Source: JBDZUZ01 sp040255445
GTDB lineage: Bacteria > Planctomycetota > Phycisphaerae > Phycisphaerales > UBA1924
Reading direction: 5' to 3'
Assembly (NCBI GenBank): GCA_040255445.1
Contig: JBDZUZ010000014.1
Span: 1-42,436, forward strand
DNA: 42,436 bases
Part shown: piece after piece, positions 1-8,377 of the stretch
Numbering within the stretch: the first letter of the stretch is position 1
How the letters are laid out: every line of letters begins with the position of its first letter
Notes under the pieces: model-generated
What the model was told of the DNA's origin: nothing
Database searches by the model: none
Seen by the model: the letters and a program-made list of their open reading frames with translations, nothing else
Program-made: the position numbers and the translations under genes

Positions 1-150
1 GATGCGCTGTGGGCGGCGGGGCGTGTGGTTGGGAGGGTGCGGGGGCGTGGGTGGGATGGGTGTGGGTGGCGCGAGGTGTGGGGGTGTGATGGGCCGGTGA
101 TTTTGGGGGATGGTCGCGCCCTGCAGAACGAGGGGATGAAAACATGTTGA
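1..150 (+). CDS. C-terminal end of an unidentified protein (partial)
   Basis: Reading frame 1 is open from the first base of the window to a TGA at 148-150, giving about 49 residues that end ...ALQNEGMKTC. Its stop overlaps the ATG of the next gene at 144, like the tight junctions in the rest of this operon, and its codons end mostly in G, like the gene at 1022-2059. These two points suggest a real gene end. The residues are rich in Gly, Arg and Trp and I recognise no family. By context it is probably another polysaccharide gene, but that is only inferred from position. Frame 2 also stays open for about 100 bases, so the assignment is uncertain. Confidence 0.45.
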   Translation, partial: DALWAAGRVVGRVRGRGWDGCGWREVWGCDGPVILGDGRALQNEGMKTC

Positions 151-1025
151 GCAGCATGATTCGCGCGGCGGCGCGGGCGGTGATCTCGAGGCTGCCGGAG
201 AATGGGTCAGGGCGATTGCTTGACTCGATTCGGTGGGAGTGCCTGCGCTTCCCGGAAAACGACCGCCGCGTGAGCTGCCGGCCTGGGGTGGAAATGCGGG
301 TGAATCCGAACGATCTGATCGGCAGGCACTTGTACTACCGGAAGTGCTTCGACCCAGTTGTGCGCGACGCGATTCTTGAGGCGATGGGGCCCGATGACGT
401 CTTCCTAGATGTCGGAGCGAATCTCGGATACATGTCCTGTTGTGTGCTGAGAGTGCGGTCAAGCGCCAAGGCTTACGCGGTTGAACCGCTCCGCGACATT
501 TTCGAGGTGCTCTCGGAGAATCTGCGGCTTAACGGCGGGGACCGTGGAATTGCGATCCGGGCTGCCGTTTCGGACCATGCAGGAACCGGCATCATGGAGC
601 GACGAGCCGGCAATCCCGGGGCATCCCACCTCAGCGATGGCGAGTTGGCCACGGGTGAAGAGGTGGAATTGTTGACCCTAACGGGGCTGCACCAGCGACT
701 CAGATTTCCTCGTGCGGATGTTATGAAGATCGATGTCGAGGGGCATGAGCGATCGGTGATCAGCTCTCTGAGAGATCTTGCTCAGGAGCAACTGCCGCGG
801 TCAATCATCTTCGAGCACCATACGAAGGACGGACGCGTCGCCCCAGAGATGGCCGACACCTTGGATAGTCTGGATTATCAGACCTATCGCATTGTGAAGC
901 GGGTTGGGCGGTGGATGCTCTCGAATAGCCAGTCCCCATGTCCTGCCGGCTTTGTTGCGACGTCGGATTACCTCGCGACCAAACGTGACGGGGATGACTT
1001 TCGACACCGGGTTCTCGATAAATGA
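144..1025 (+). CDS. FkbM-family SAM-dependent methyltransferase
   Basis: The 293-residue product has the FkbM methyltransferase layout. A Rossmann-type SAM-binding segment DVFLDVGANLGYMS lies at about residues 85-98, followed by an acidic strand end AVEPLRD and the hallmark VMKIDVEGHE at about 193-202. Enzymes of this family O-methylate sugars or small molecules and are common in polysaccharide clusters, so methylation of a sugar in the exported glycan is the likely job. The acceptor cannot be read from the sequence. It is cytoplasmic, with no signal peptide or membrane helix. The ATG start at 144 overlaps the end of the preceding reading frame, and its TGA overlaps the ATG of the next gene by 4 bases, which indicates translational coupling. 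Family is confident, substrate unknown. Confidence 0.85.
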   Translation: MLSSMIRAAARAVISRLPENGSGRLLDSIRWECLRFPENDRRVSCRPGVEMRVNPNDLIGRHLYYRKCFDPVVRDAILEAMGPDDVFLDVGANLGYMSCCVLRVRSSAKAYAVEPLRDIFEVLSENLRLNGGDRGIAIRAAVSDHAGTGIMERRAGNPGASHLSDGELATGEEVELLTLTGLHQRLRFPRADVMKIDVEGHERSVISSLRDLAQEQLPRSIIFEHHTKDGRVAPEMADTLDSLDYQTYRIVKRVGRWMLSNSQSPCPAGFVATSDYLATKRDGDDFRHRVLDK

Positions 1026-2059
1026 TCGATCTGTCCACTGCAGATCGTATCGGAATTGTGGTGATCGGACGCAACGAGGGTGAGCGGCTGGTGCGGTGCC
1101 TGGAGAGTGTGCGTGGGCAGGGGCGGGTGGTGTATGTGGATTCCGGGAGCACGGATGGGAGCGTGGAGCGGGCGCGGGGGCTAGGCGGAGAGGTTGTCGA
1201 GCTGGACATGACGCGGCCGTTCACGGCGGCGCGGGCGCGGAACGCGGGGTTTGCGCGGCTGCGGGAGTTGGAGGGTGGGGTTGAGTTTGTGCAGTTTGTG
1301 GATGGGGACTCGGTTATCGAGCGTGGTTGGCTGGAGGCGGGGCGGGGGGAGTTGGAGCGTCTACCTCGGGCCGCGATTGTGTGTGGGCGTCTTCGCGAGC
1401 GCGAGCCCGGACGGAGCGTGTTTCATCGCCTGGCGGGGATGGAATGGGATGCACCGGTTGGGGAGGTCAAGGCGTGCGGCGGGATATGCCTGGTACGTTC
1501 GGAGGCGATGCATGAGGTTGGTGGGTTTCGGGACGAGATCGTGGCGGGGGAGGAGCCGGAGTTGTGCAGCCGGTTGATCGAGCGAGGATGGACGATTGTG
1601 CGGGTCGGCGCGCCGATGGCGGTGCACGACATGGGCCGGGTCGGCTTGCGGCAGTGGTGGCGGAGGCAGGTGCGCGCGGGGTATGGGGGATTGCTGGTGT
1701 ACCGGGTGTGTGCCGGGCGGCGGGTGCGTCCGTTTGAGCGACAGATTCAGAGTGCGCGGGTGTGGGTGGGAGTGGTTGCTGGCTTGGCGGTCGTTGGTGT
1801 GTCGTTAGGCGCGGCTGTTGCAGGATGGTTGGGAGCGCTTGCGGGTGTCGTGTTGGGACTCAGCATCGTGCCGCTGAACGTCGCGCGGATGGGATATCGG
1901 GATCGAGGGCGTGCCGGGGGATTGTGGGCGGGGGTGCGAATCGCTGCGTTGAACATGCTTGGGAAGTGGCCGCAGATTGCCGGGCAAGCGCGGCTGATGC
2001 TCGAGCAACGGCGCGGGATTGAAGCCAGACTAATCGAGCACAAGCGGGTGGGAGCTTGA
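1022..2059 (+). CDS. Glycosyltransferase family 2, membrane-associated
   Basis: The 345-residue protein opens with a GT-A fold. GRNEGERLVRCLESV at about residues 16-30 is the nucleotide-binding start of GT2 enzymes, VDSGSTDGS follows at about 40-48, and FVDGDS at about 90-95 supplies the metal-binding DxD-type acids. A hydrophobic stretch at about 240-290 (VVAGLAVVGVSLGAAVAG onward) probably forms two membrane helices, so the enzyme would sit at the inner face of the cytoplasmic membrane. It would add one sugar to a lipid-linked oligosaccharide; donor and acceptor are unknown. The ATG at 1022 overlaps the previous stop, and its own stop overlaps a TTG start. The gene is unusually rich in G-ending codons, whereas genes after about 6 kb favour C-ending codons. 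Confidence 0.88.
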   Translation: MIDLSTADRIGIVVIGRNEGERLVRCLESVRGQGRVVYVDSGSTDGSVERARGLGGEVVELDMTRPFTAARARNAGFARLRELEGGVEFVQFVDGDSVIERGWLEAGRGELERLPRAAIVCGRLREREPGRSVFHRLAGMEWDAPVGEVKACGGICLVRSEAMHEVGGFRDEIVAGEEPELCSRLIERGWTIVRVGAPMAVHDMGRVGLRQWWRRQVRAGYGGLLVYRVCAGRRVRPFERQIQSARVWVGVVAGLAVVGVSLGAAVAGWLGALAGVVLGLSIVPLNVARMGYRDRGRAGGLWAGVRIAALNMLGKWPQIAGQARLMLEQRRGIEARLIEHKRVGA

Positions 2060-2616
2060 GAGCGCGGCACGATGAGGCATGGCAGGCGGACCTGGCGCGG
2101 TATCCGAGCCGCCCGTGGCTGAAGGAGCAGTCAATCTGGGCGATCGGTGTCTATCGCTATGGTCGCCGCGCGTTTGCGCGACGCCCTGGGCTTGTGACCG
2201 GGTGTCATCGCAAGGTGTACTGGTTGCTGCAGCGCGTTGTGGAGACGTTGACCGGAATCAGCTTCATCCACACGGTTGAGATCGGTGGGGGCCTGCGGAT
2301 CTGGCACTTCGGCAACATCTTCATCCACCCGCAGGTGCGGATCGGCCGCAATTGCACGCTGCGACAGGGTGTGACCATCGGGAATCGTGTTGAAGCAGGG
2401 CCGGTTCCTGTGATCGGTGACGACGTCGAGTTCGGCGCTTACGCACAAGTACTCGGCGGTATCCGGATTGGAAATAGGGCGAGGATTGGAGCGATGGCCG
2501 TGGTTCTCGTCGACGTCCCCGACGGCGCGACGGCCGTCGGCAATCCGGCGCGAGTTATCCGGGGGAGCGAACAGCAGCCAACGGGGTCCGAGGGCGAGGC
2601 ACTGGTGCGTTCATGA
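2056..2616 (+). CDS. Serine-acetyltransferase-like hexapeptide O-acetyltransferase
   Basis: The 186-residue protein has a short helical N-terminal part followed by a left-handed beta-helix. The hexapeptide pattern starts near residue 75 and includes IGGGLRIWHFGNIFIHP, VRIGRNCTLRQGVTIG and IGDDVEFGAYAQVLGG, ending in AVGNPARVI. The His in GNIFIHP fits the catalytic position of CysE-type acyltransferases. In polysaccharide clusters such proteins acetylate sugars and rarely act in cysteine synthesis, and that is the likely role here. Translation starts at TTG 2056, chosen because it makes a TTGA overlap with the preceding stop, the pattern seen across this operon. The stop overlaps the ATG of the next gene. 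A genuine serine acetyltransferase is possible but less likely in this context. Confidence 0.82.
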   Translation: MRARHDEAWQADLARYPSRPWLKEQSIWAIGVYRYGRRAFARRPGLVTGCHRKVYWLLQRVVETLTGISFIHTVEIGGGLRIWHFGNIFIHPQVRIGRNCTLRQGVTIGNRVEAGPVPVIGDDVEFGAYAQVLGGIRIGNRARIGAMAVVLVDVPDGATAVGNPARVIRGSEQQPTGSEGEALVRS

Positions 2617-3737
2617 ACATCGCCTTCCTCGGCTGCGGATATGTCGCCAACATGTATCGGCTGACGTTGCCGCTGGAGCCGGAGCTTCGGCTGGTGGGTG
2701 TGATGGACCGTGAGGCGGGGCGTGCTCGTGGGATGTCCGAATTGACGGGCGCCCGGGTGTACGGATCGCTTGAAGAGATGCTCGGGGATGCCGCGGTTGA
2801 CACGGTTGTGAATCTGACGAATCCGCGGGAACACTTCGAGACAACGCGGCGGTGTCTTGAGGCCGGCAAGCACGTGTATACCGAGAAGCCGATCGCCATG
2901 TGCTTCGAGGAGGCCCAGCGGCTCGTGGGTTTGGCCGAGCAGAAGGAACTCGTGCTGTCATCAGCGCCATGCACGCTTCTGAACGAGGCGGCTCAGACGC
3001 TCTGGAAGGCCGTGCGGGAGCGGCCTGTCGGCGAGATCCGCCTGGTGTATGCCGAGATGGAAGACGGCATGGTGCATCGGATGCCGGTGAGGAAGTGGAT
3101 CAACGAGGCCGGGACTCCGTGGCCCTACATTGATGAGTTTGAGACGGGCTGCACCGTCGAGCACGCGGGGTATGTGCTGACCTGGCTCGCGGCGATGTTC
3201 GGTCCGGCCGAGAGCGTGAGCGCATTCTCGGCATGTCTCGTGGAGGACAAGGCTCCTGGCGAGAAGCTCGCCACGGCGCCGGACTTCTCCGTGGCCGTGA
3301 TCAGGTTTCGATCCGGTGTTGTCGCCCGGATGACCAATGGCATCTACGCGCCGGTCGACCATCGGCTGCGGCTGTTCGGGGATGACGGCGTTATGACGCT
3401 CCAGGATCCCCGCGATGACCGCTCTGCGCTTCGAGTGCAGCGGTACGCGGTGGTGCGGCGGGCGAGGAAGCTCTTGCCGTGGGGCCGCCGATATCCGCTG
3501 GTGGGGGGGCGTCGCGCGCAGGTGAAGTACCGAGGCTCCCAAAGACGAAACTTCTGCACTGGTCTTGCGGACATGGCGGCGGCCATTCGCGATCGGCGGC
3601 CCTGCCGGCTGTCAGGCCGGTTCTGTCTCCATGTCAACGAGGTGACGCTGGCGGTACAGCGAGCAATGGCGGGCTCCGGTGCGTACCAGGTGCAGACCGA
3701 TTTCGATCCCGTGGAGCCCATGCCATGGGCGAAGTGA
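2613..3737 (+). CDS. Gfo/Idh/MocA-family NAD(P)-dependent oxidoreductase
   Basis: The 374-residue product starts with a Rossmann fold (AFLGCGYVANMYRLTL, residues 4-19). The family's EKPIAM motif follows at about 91-96 (HVYTEKPIAM), with a mixed alpha/beta substrate domain after it. Members oxidise or reduce sugars or nucleotide sugars with a bound or dissociable nicotinamide cofactor. Here the enzyme probably makes or modifies a sugar for the glycan assembled by its neighbours, though the substrate is unknown. The ATG at 2613 overlaps the preceding TGA in an ATGA junction. The stop at 3735-3737 overlaps an in-frame GTG start of the next gene, so the pair with the downstream epimerase-like enzyme is translationally coupled and may act in sequence. 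Confidence 0.85.
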   Translation: MNIAFLGCGYVANMYRLTLPLEPELRLVGVMDREAGRARGMSELTGARVYGSLEEMLGDAAVDTVVNLTNPREHFETTRRCLEAGKHVYTEKPIAMCFEEAQRLVGLAEQKELVLSSAPCTLLNEAAQTLWKAVRERPVGEIRLVYAEMEDGMVHRMPVRKWINEAGTPWPYIDEFETGCTVEHAGYVLTWLAAMFGPAESVSAFSACLVEDKAPGEKLATAPDFSVAVIRFRSGVVARMTNGIYAPVDHRLRLFGDDGVMTLQDPRDDRSALRVQRYAVVRRARKLLPWGRRYPLVGGRRAQVKYRGSQRRNFCTGLADMAAAIRDRRPCRLSGRFCLHVNEVTLAVQRAMAGSGAYQVQTDFDPVEPMPWAK

Positions 3738-4786
3738 GCACGCCGCGGAGGCGGATTGCGGTCACGGGTGCGTCCGGGTTCATCGGACGGGAGACCGTGG
3801 CCCGTGCCGCGGCGAGCGGCCACACGGTGGTCGCCGTAATCCGGCCAGAAACCGATGGAAGTCGTGCGCAGGCATTGAAGCGACTCGGGGTCGAGATTGC
3901 CGCGTGTGGTCTAGCCGACCCTGTTCTGCTTGGTGATGCGCTGCATGGCTGTGATGCAGTGATCCATCTTGCGGTGTCGAGCGCCCGAGACGATCGACGC
4001 GCCGTTGCGGAGACCATCGAAGCAACACGCAGTCTGCTGGGGGCGATGAAGCGGGCAGCTGTGCGGAGATTCGTACATGCATCTTCGTTCGCCGTGTACG
4101 ACTACGAGTCGATTCCGACCCACAGCCTCGTCGACGAGTCCTCCCCGGTCATCAGCGCGGACCGAGCACGGGACTGGTACAGCCGTGTGAAGGTTGCTGA
4201 AGAGCACCTTGTCCAGACGGCCGTCAGGACGGGTCAGATTGACGCGGTTGTTCTGCGCTTGGGTGCGGTCCTGGGTCCGGGACGGTTATGGACCGGCCGC
4301 ATCGGCGCCAGGGCGGGTCGGTTGTGGCTGTGCATCGGGAGTGGAGCGGAGGTGCCCGTCCTGACGGTGGCTTCTGCTGCGGATTGTCTCGTTCGCGCGG
4401 CCACCATCGAGCAACCACTGTCGTCGCCGCTGAACGTCTTGGAGCAAGTGTCGCCAACACAACGAACGCTACGGAGGCAGCTCGCGGAGAGGACATTGCC
4501 GCGGCCGATTTCCGTCGTCATTCCTTGGTGGTGTGCGCGTTGGATCGGCGGCGTTCTGTGGGCTGTGACTGCTCGGGCGTCCGCTTTGCAACGCCGCGTC
4601 CCGGCGATTCTGCGGCCGCCGACCCAGGCCGCCCGATTCAAGCCGTTCCGCTTCTCCAATGCCGCGTGCCAGCGAGCACTTGCTTGGAGTTCATCGGGAT
4701 CGCTCGCGGAGTACCTCGACAGCGCGGAACTGGGTGGGGAAGTTCGACCTCAACAGCAACCCCACACCGTCGAGGTCAGTGTTTGA
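3734..4786 (+). CDS. NAD-dependent epimerase/dehydratase (extended SDR)
   Basis: The product (350 residues from GTG 3734) is an extended short-chain dehydrogenase. The cofactor loop GASGFIGRE comes at about residues 11-19, a serine-bearing strand HASSFAVYD lies near 110-118, and the YSRVK catalytic pair follows at about 143-147. Such enzymes epimerise, dehydrate or reduce nucleotide-linked sugars. I chose GTG 3734 because it forms a GTGA overlap with the preceding stop, the junction used throughout the operon. An in-frame ATG at 3725 would add three residues and a 13-base overlap. The C-terminal 90 residues are rich in Arg, Ala and Trp and are less typical of the family. The stop overlaps a TTG start for the next glycosyltransferase. 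Confidence 0.82.
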   Translation: MSTPRRRIAVTGASGFIGRETVARAAASGHTVVAVIRPETDGSRAQALKRLGVEIAACGLADPVLLGDALHGCDAVIHLAVSSARDDRRAVAETIEATRSLLGAMKRAAVRRFVHASSFAVYDYESIPTHSLVDESSPVISADRARDWYSRVKVAEEHLVQTAVRTGQIDAVVLRLGAVLGPGRLWTGRIGARAGRLWLCIGSGAEVPVLTVASAADCLVRAATIEQPLSSPLNVLEQVSPTQRTLRRQLAERTLPRPISVVIPWWCARWIGGVLWAVTARASALQRRVPAILRPPTQAARFKPFRFSNAACQRALAWSSSGSLAEYLDSAELGGEVRPQQQPHTVEVSV

Positions 4787-6015
4787 GAATCGGGTATCTC
4801 ACGAGCCTCTATGCCCGCGGTACCGACTCGTTCATCCGGGGCGAAGTCCTGCGGCTGCGCGAGTTGGGCCTAGACGTTCGGACCTACTCAATCAGGAAAC
4901 CAGCCGCCAGCGAGGCAACCGACGAGTCGATCGCCGCAGAACAGCGACAGACGTATTACTTGCTCGAACAAGGGACAGTCCATCTGATTCTCGCCGTCCT
5001 GGGCGCAGTGTGTCGATGGCCGGGCAGCGCAGTCTCTGCATTCATTCTCGCCTTGCGGACCGCGCAACCGGGGGTCCGGGGTTGGTGGCTTGCAGTTGTA
5101 TACTGGCTCGAAGCCGCGGTAATTGCCAAGGTCCTCCAGCGAGACGGCATATCTCATCTGCACAACCATATCGGACAGAACTCGGCGACCGTGGCGATGC
5201 TTGCATCGGCGATCTGCGGAGTTCCCTATAGCCTCACAATCCATGGTCCTCTCGAGTTTGATCGGCCACGCGAACTCGCGATCGGGGAGAAGGTCCGGCG
5301 GTCGTGTTTCTCGGTTGCCATCAGTGAGTACGGGCGCTCGCAGTTAATGCGCTGGACACCACGTTCCGCCTGGCCGCAGATCCGTGTCGTTCGGTGCGGT
5401 GTACAGCCGGAGTTCCTGGACCGGCCTGTTGAACACCCACCGTCCGCTCGAAGGCCGAAGTTTGTTTGTGTCGGCCGCCTCGCTGAACAGAAGGGGATCC
5501 CTGTGCTCATCGAGGCCGCCATCGCTCTGAAATCCGAAGGTCATGACTTCGAGCTTGTACTCATCGGCGACGGTCCACTCCGTGGTGAAATAGAGACGCT
5601 GGTGCGTGAATCAGGTCTCGGAGGCGCATTCCGCCTCGCTGGACTCTTGTCGCCGGCAGATGTTCGAAGGGAGATGGTCTCGGCGCGAGCCCTCGTCATG
5701 CCGAGCTTCGCAGAAGGGCTCCCGGTGGTGATGATGGAGTCGCTGGCGCTTGGGAGGCCGGTGATCGGTACCTACATTGCGGGCATCCCAGAGCTGGTGC
5801 AGCCTGGGAGAACCGGCTGGCTGGTGCCGGCCGGATCAAGCTGCCTACTCGCTGCAGCGATGAGGCAAGCGATGGAAGCGAATGTTGATCTTCTCGTCGA
5901 GATGGGGCGAAGTGGCGCCGATCTTGTGCGACGAGAGCACGATCAGCGCCTGCAAGCGAGGAAGCTTGCGGACCTTCTCAGGTGGTCATCGCATGAGACG
6001 GAGATTACCGCGTGA
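4783..6015 (+). CDS. Glycosyltransferase family 4 (GT-B fold)
   Basis: The product is 410 residues from a TTG at 4783. The upstream part of this reading frame lies inside the preceding gene, and the TTGA overlap with the previous stop matches the neighbouring junctions. The N-terminal domain begins MRIGYLTSLYARGTDSFIR, as expected for the acceptor half of a GT-B enzyme. HLHNHIGQNSATVA and SLTIHGPLEFD follow. The C-terminal donor domain has FVCVGRLAEQKGIPVLIEA and the retaining-enzyme motif FAEGLPVVMMESLALGRPVI, in which the two Glu residues of the EX7E motif lie. It should transfer a sugar from a nucleotide donor to the growing lipid-linked glycan in the cytoplasm. Donor and linkage cannot be told. 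Confidence 0.88.
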   Translation: MRIGYLTSLYARGTDSFIRGEVLRLRELGLDVRTYSIRKPAASEATDESIAAEQRQTYYLLEQGTVHLILAVLGAVCRWPGSAVSAFILALRTAQPGVRGWWLAVVYWLEAAVIAKVLQRDGISHLHNHIGQNSATVAMLASAICGVPYSLTIHGPLEFDRPRELAIGEKVRRSCFSVAISEYGRSQLMRWTPRSAWPQIRVVRCGVQPEFLDRPVEHPPSARRPKFVCVGRLAEQKGIPVLIEAAIALKSEGHDFELVLIGDGPLRGEIETLVRESGLGGAFRLAGLLSPADVRREMVSARALVMPSFAEGLPVVMMESLALGRPVIGTYIAGIPELVQPGRTGWLVPAGSSCLLAAAMRQAMEANVDLLVEMGRSGADLVRREHDQRLQARKLADLLRWSSHETEITA

Positions 6016-7040
6016 CCGCCCGCCGCTACGTCCTCATCGCCCCTTGCCGCAACGAAGAGCAGTTCATGCGCACCACGCTGGACTCACTCGTTGCTCAGTC
6101 AGTCCAGCCCTCGCTCCTCGTCGTCGTCGACGACGGCTCCACCGATTCCACCCCTCAGATCCTCGCCGCGTACGCGGCGCAGCACGATTGGATCAGGATC
6201 GTCACGCGGAAGGACCGCGGTGTCAGGTCGGTTGGCCCCGGTGTGATCGAAACCTTCTATGCTGGTCTTGAGGCAATCGACCTCGACGCGTTCGATTACA
6301 TCTGCAAGCTCGATCTCGACCTCGATCTCCCTCCGCGGTACTTTGAGCTGCTCATGCAGCGGATGGAGGCCGAGCCCCGCCTCGGCACCTGCTCAGGCAA
6401 GCCGTACTTCCGCAACGCCGCTGGCGAGCTCGAGCCGGAGGTCTGCGGCGATGAGATGTCCGTCGGGATGACCAAGTTCTACCGCACCCAGTGCTTCCGG
6501 CAGATCGGCGGCTTCGTGCGCGAGGTCATGTGGGACGGGATCGATTGCCACCGTTGCCGCATGCTCGGATGGATCGCGGAGAGCCACGACGATGAGGACC
6601 TCCGCTTCATCCACCTTCGTCCCATGGGCAGCAGCCATCAGGGCATCTGGACTGGACGAATGCGGCATGGCTTCGGCCAGCACTTCATGGGCACGAGCCT
6701 GGCGTATATCACCGCCAGCGCCATCTTTCGACTCCCGCGGAGCCCGGTGATCGTCGGGGGAGTGGCGATCTGGTGGGGATACGTGCGGGCGATGCTCGAC
6801 CGCAAGCCGCGCTACGAGGACCAGGAGTTCCGGCGACATCTTCGCCGGTACCAGAGAGAGAGTCTCCTGAAGGGCAAGGACGCGGCGACCCGCCTTGCGA
6901 ACGAGCGGGGTGCGAAGGTATGGTCGGGCGTTCGTTCCTCCACCGAAACCGAGTCGAGCCGCGTGGATGCAGCCAGCGGCTCGAGGGCGCCGCAGCGGGC
7001 GGATCAGGCCGGCTCATTCGCTGCGGCCGATCGTCAATGA
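6012..7040 (+). CDS. Glycosyltransferase family 2
   Basis: The 342-residue enzyme starts at GTG 6012, overlapping the previous stop. It shows a standard GT-A order: IAPCRNEEQFMRTTLDSL at about residues 9-26, VVDDGSTDSTPQI at about 38-50, and KLDLDLDLP as the metal-binding acids near 98-106. Later residues include MWDGIDCHRCRMLGW, a region that in related enzymes holds the general base. A hydrophobic stretch near 235-260 (IFRLPRSPVIVGGVAIWWGYV) may contact the membrane. The last 50 residues are polar and low in complexity, without recognisable motifs. It probably adds a sugar to the same repeat unit as the other transferases here. Its stop overlaps the ATG of the sugar dehydrogenase gene. Confidence 0.87.
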   Translation: MTARRYVLIAPCRNEEQFMRTTLDSLVAQSVQPSLLVVVDDGSTDSTPQILAAYAAQHDWIRIVTRKDRGVRSVGPGVIETFYAGLEAIDLDAFDYICKLDLDLDLPPRYFELLMQRMEAEPRLGTCSGKPYFRNAAGELEPEVCGDEMSVGMTKFYRTQCFRQIGGFVREVMWDGIDCHRCRMLGWIAESHDDEDLRFIHLRPMGSSHQGIWTGRMRHGFGQHFMGTSLAYITASAIFRLPRSPVIVGGVAIWWGYVRAMLDRKPRYEDQEFRRHLRRYQRESLLKGKDAATRLANERGAKVWSGVRSSTETESSRVDAASGSRAPQRADQAGSFAAADRQ

Positions 7041-8377
7041 GCACACACGCAGAGCTTCTCGCTCGTATTCGGTCCGGAGATGCCCTGGTTGGCGTCATCG
7101 GACTCGGGTATGTCGGACTCCCCATCGTGCAGGCGATGCACGCGGGTGGATACAGGGTGCTCGGCTTCGATATCGACCCCGCCAAGGTGCGCTCGCTCGC
7201 CGAAGGACGCAGCTATCTCAAGCACATCAGCGATGGCGTCATCCGGAGTCTCGCCGAGAGCAGGAGATTCGACGCGACATCAGACTTTGGCCGCCTGGGT
7301 GAGCCCGATGCGATCATCATCTGTGTGCCGACGCCGCTCGGCCGCCACCACGAGCCCGACCTCACGTACGTCCGGAACTCGGGCCACGACATCGGTCGAT
7401 GCCTCCGGCAGGGCCAGCTGGTTGTTCTCGAATCGACCAGCTACCCGGGAACCACCCGCGGCGATCTTCTCGGGGCAATCCTTGCAGCACGCTCCGCACA
7501 GAGTGCTGAATTGGAACACGGCCGTGACTTCTTCGTGGCGTTTAGCCCCGAGCGTGAAGATCCCGGCCGGACTAGCCATACGACTCGCACAACGCCCCGA
7601 TTGGTCGGCGGTCTTGATGATGCCTCGACCGAACTAGCGGTTGCGCTCTATCGACGCGCCGTTGATCACGTCCACCCCGTCTCCTCCGCCGAAGTCGCCG
7701 AAGCCGCCAAAGTCCTCGAAAACGTCTTCCGCGCTGTCAATATCGCCATGGTCAACGAGCTCAAGATGATCCTCTCCCGCATGGATATCGATGTCTGGGA
7801 AGTCATCGAGGCCGCGGCGACCAAGCCGTTCGGGTTCATGCCGTTCTACCCCGGCCCCGGGCTCGGTGGGCACTGCATCCCGATCGATCCCTTCTACCTC
7901 ACGTGGAAGGCCCGCGAGGTCGGGCAGATCACGCGGTTCATCGAGCTCGCCGGCGAGATCAACACGAAGATGCCGCACTATGTCGTCGACCGCCTCACCG
8001 AGGCGCTCAACGAGCACGGCAGGGCGGTCAAAGGCTCGAAGATTCTCGTGATCGGCCTCGCCTACAAGCCCAACGTCGATGACACGCGCGAAACCCCCGC
8101 CGCGGAGATCCTCGACATCATCTCCGACCTGGGCGGCCAGGTGCAGTACCACGACCCGCACGTGCCCGCCTTCCCCCGCATGCGCAAGCACGCGATGGAA
8201 CTCCGCTCGGTCCCGCTCACCAAGGACGAGCTCTCCAAGTACGACGCCGTTGTGATCGTCACCAACCACGACGCGGTCGACTACGAGGCCATCGCCACGC
8301 ACGCGAAGCTCGTGATCGATACCCGCAACGCGCTCAAGAACCTCCGCGGCCGCGGCGCACAGATCGTCAAGGCATGA
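7037..8377 (+). CDS. Nucleotide-sugar 6-dehydrogenase (UDP-GlcNAc/ManNAc type)
   Basis: The 446-residue enzyme belongs to the UDP-glucose/GDP-mannose dehydrogenase family. It oxidises the C6 alcohol of a nucleotide sugar to a uronic acid in two NAD+-dependent steps. The NAD-binding motif GVIGLGYVGLP is at residues 19-29. The central helical region holds AEAAKVLENVFRAVNIAMVNE, and the catalytic cysteine is C280 in GGHCIPIDP. The C-terminal domain holds KILVIGLAYKPNVDDTRE. GGHCIPIDP and this C-terminal motif resemble the WecC/WbpA branch acting on UDP-HexNAc more than Ugd proper. The product would be an acidic donor for the exported glycan. The ATG at 7037 forms an ATGA overlap. The open frame continues upstream inside the previous gene, but that part lacks family similarity. 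Confidence 0.9.
   Translation: MSTHAELLARIRSGDALVGVIGLGYVGLPIVQAMHAGGYRVLGFDIDPAKVRSLAEGRSYLKHISDGVIRSLAESRRFDATSDFGRLGEPDAIIICVPTPLGRHHEPDLTYVRNSGHDIGRCLRQGQLVVLESTSYPGTTRGDLLGAILAARSAQSAELEHGRDFFVAFSPEREDPGRTSHTTRTTPRLVGGLDDASTELAVALYRRAVDHVHPVSSAEVAEAAKVLENVFRAVNIAMVNELKMILSRMDIDVWEVIEAAATKPFGFMPFYPGPGLGGHCIPIDPFYLTWKAREVGQITRFIELAGEINTKMPHYVVDRLTEALNEHGRAVKGSKILVIGLAYKPNVDDTRETPAAEILDIISDLGGQVQYHDPHVPAFPRMRKHAMELRSVPLTKDELSKYDAVVIVTNHDAVDYEAIATHAKLVIDTRNALKNLRGRGAQIVKA

Noticed and set aside
3479..3733. Longer N-terminus for the epimerase gene
   Set aside because: The upstream part of the frame lies inside the oxidoreductase gene and is Arg/Gly-rich without similarity. The Rossmann motif fits a start at 3734 or 3725.
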